A stretch of DNA of 6,748 nucleotides from Myxococcales bacterium. GTDB lineage: Bacteria > Myxococcota_C > UBA6777. How positions within the stretch are numbered: the stretch's first letter is position 1; each line of letters opens with the position of its first letter. The notes below the pieces were generated by a model. It was not told the DNA's origin, made no database searches, and saw only the letters and a program-made list of their open reading frames with translations. Below are positions 6,530 to 6,748 of this stretch, piece after piece. The stretch is taken from positions 1-6,748 of the forward strand of contig JALTMC010000192.1 in the NCBI GenBank assembly GCA_027005175.1, read 5' to 3'. The position numbers were made by a program, and so were the translations under genes.

Positions 6530-6560
6530 ATTAGAACACAGGGAAACTTCGGGTTGTCAA
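6530..6560 (-). promoter_or_regulatory. Sigma70-type promoter of the giant lipoprotein
   Basis: Reading the minus strand, a perfect TTGACA (6555-6560) is followed after 19 bases by TCTAAT (6530-6535), five of six matches to the -10 consensus. TG two bases before it (6537-6538) makes an extended -10. The spacer is two bases longer than ideal, which the extended -10 could offset. Transcription would start near 6523, giving a leader of about 25 bases that includes the ribosome binding site. Confidence 0.6.
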
Positions 6561-6576
6561 GTAGTAGGAAGATCCC

Positions 6577-6623
6577 ACTTGCAAGACGATACATCGTAGT
6601 AACTTGCAAGATGATACATCGTA
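6577..6623. promoter_or_regulatory. Two 22-bp direct repeats upstream of the -35 (operator-like)
   Basis: Copies at 6577-6598 and 6602-6623 differ at one base and are spaced 25 bp start to start. Each contains the perfect palindrome CTTGCAAG and then a second dyad, ACGATACATCGT in the first copy and ATGATACATCGT in the second. The nearer copy ends 17 bp upstream of the -35 element, where activators commonly bind. A regulator binding both sites is inferred; no regulator gene is in the window. Confidence 0.6.
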
Positions 6624-6678
6624 CGGGAACCTGACAGCCTGTAAAAGAAATGGACATAGCGAAATCTCATTGATATCC

Positions 6679-6696
6679 GTGGGACTCAAGTCCCAC
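6679..6696. promoter_or_regulatory. Perfect 18-bp palindrome upstream of the giant lipoprotein
   Basis: GTGGGACTCAAGTCCCAC has two perfect 8-bp arms around a central CA. The two-base centre favours a dimeric protein site on DNA over an RNA hairpin, but a stem of about 6 bp with a larger loop is possible. No T-run follows on either strand, so it is not a classical terminator. Confidence 0.5.
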
Positions 6697-6748
6697 TCTG
6701 AGGATACTAAGTACGCGAAAGCGCACTCCGAACAACTTGCTCTTCAGG

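Larger units (their letters stand above)
6499..6748. other. Upstream intergenic region to the right edge
   Basis: No gene is visible in these 250 bases on either strand. They hold the ribosome binding site, promoter, paired direct repeats and palindrome listed separately. The last 50 bases have a small GNRA-type hairpin (CGC-GAAA-GCG at 6714-6723) and otherwise nothing I can assign. I see no tRNA or other known RNA gene. Confidence 0.6.

Noticed and set aside
6679-6696. Part of a tRNA gene
   Set aside because: The arms do not fit a T-arm (no GGTTC-type loop), and no acceptor stem or anticodon arm can be built around it.
6711-6726. Small hairpin CGC-GAAA-GCG as a terminator of a gene beyond the right edge
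   Set aside because: The stem is only three base pairs plus two beyond a mismatch, and no T-run follows on either strand.

Overview
The window looks like part of a chromosome from a Myxococcota-like (former deltaproteobacterial) or Bradymonadales-like bacterium. The reasons are circumstantial: base composition near 50% GC, two secreted cysteine-rich lipoproteins, a huge array of four-cysteine repeats, and bacterial fibrinogen-like domains of the CDxxxxGGGW type, which are common in that group. The taxonomic call is an inference. Nothing marks the region clearly as a phage or transposon.

Layout from left to right. (1) Bases 1-658, minus strand: the 5' part of a lipoprotein gene that runs off the left edge. 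It has a lipobox, then an acidic low-complexity stalk, then a compact cysteine-rich domain. (2) 659-852: a divergent intergenic region without a convincing promoter. (3) About 853-1485, plus strand: a membrane-anchored alpha/beta-hydrolase-fold protein that has lost the nucleophile serine and the C-terminal third of the fold. (4) 1486-1596: a short convergent gap with a long inverted repeat ending in a T-run on the minus strand. (5) 1597-2286, minus strand: a complete Nu-class (YfcG/YghU-like) glutathione S-transferase with its own ribosome binding site. (6) 2287-2715: an intergenic region filled with two unrelated repeat families, a 37-bp tandem repeat that carries a hairpin and a 65-74-bp repeat that abuts the next gene. 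(7) 2716-6498, minus strand: the dominant gene, a 1260-residue lipoprotein with about 36 four-cysteine modules followed by two fibrinogen-like GGGW domains. (8) 6499-6748: its upstream region, with a strong-looking promoter, two 22-bp direct repeats just upstream of the -35 element, and a perfect 18-bp palindrome further up.

No shared pathway is evident. Both lipoproteins are probably surface exposed and stabilised by disulfides. The big one has the architecture of a long rigid stalk carrying two ligand-binding-type heads, and its regulatory region suggests it is controlled rather than constitutive. The glutathione transferase handles thiols or disulfides in the cytosol and is separated from the big gene by 430 bp of repeats, so linkage of the two in one transcript is doubtful. 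The most interesting points are the higher-order repeat structure of the giant lipoprotein, its operator-like upstream repeats, the hairpin repeats downstream of it, and the degenerate hydrolase.
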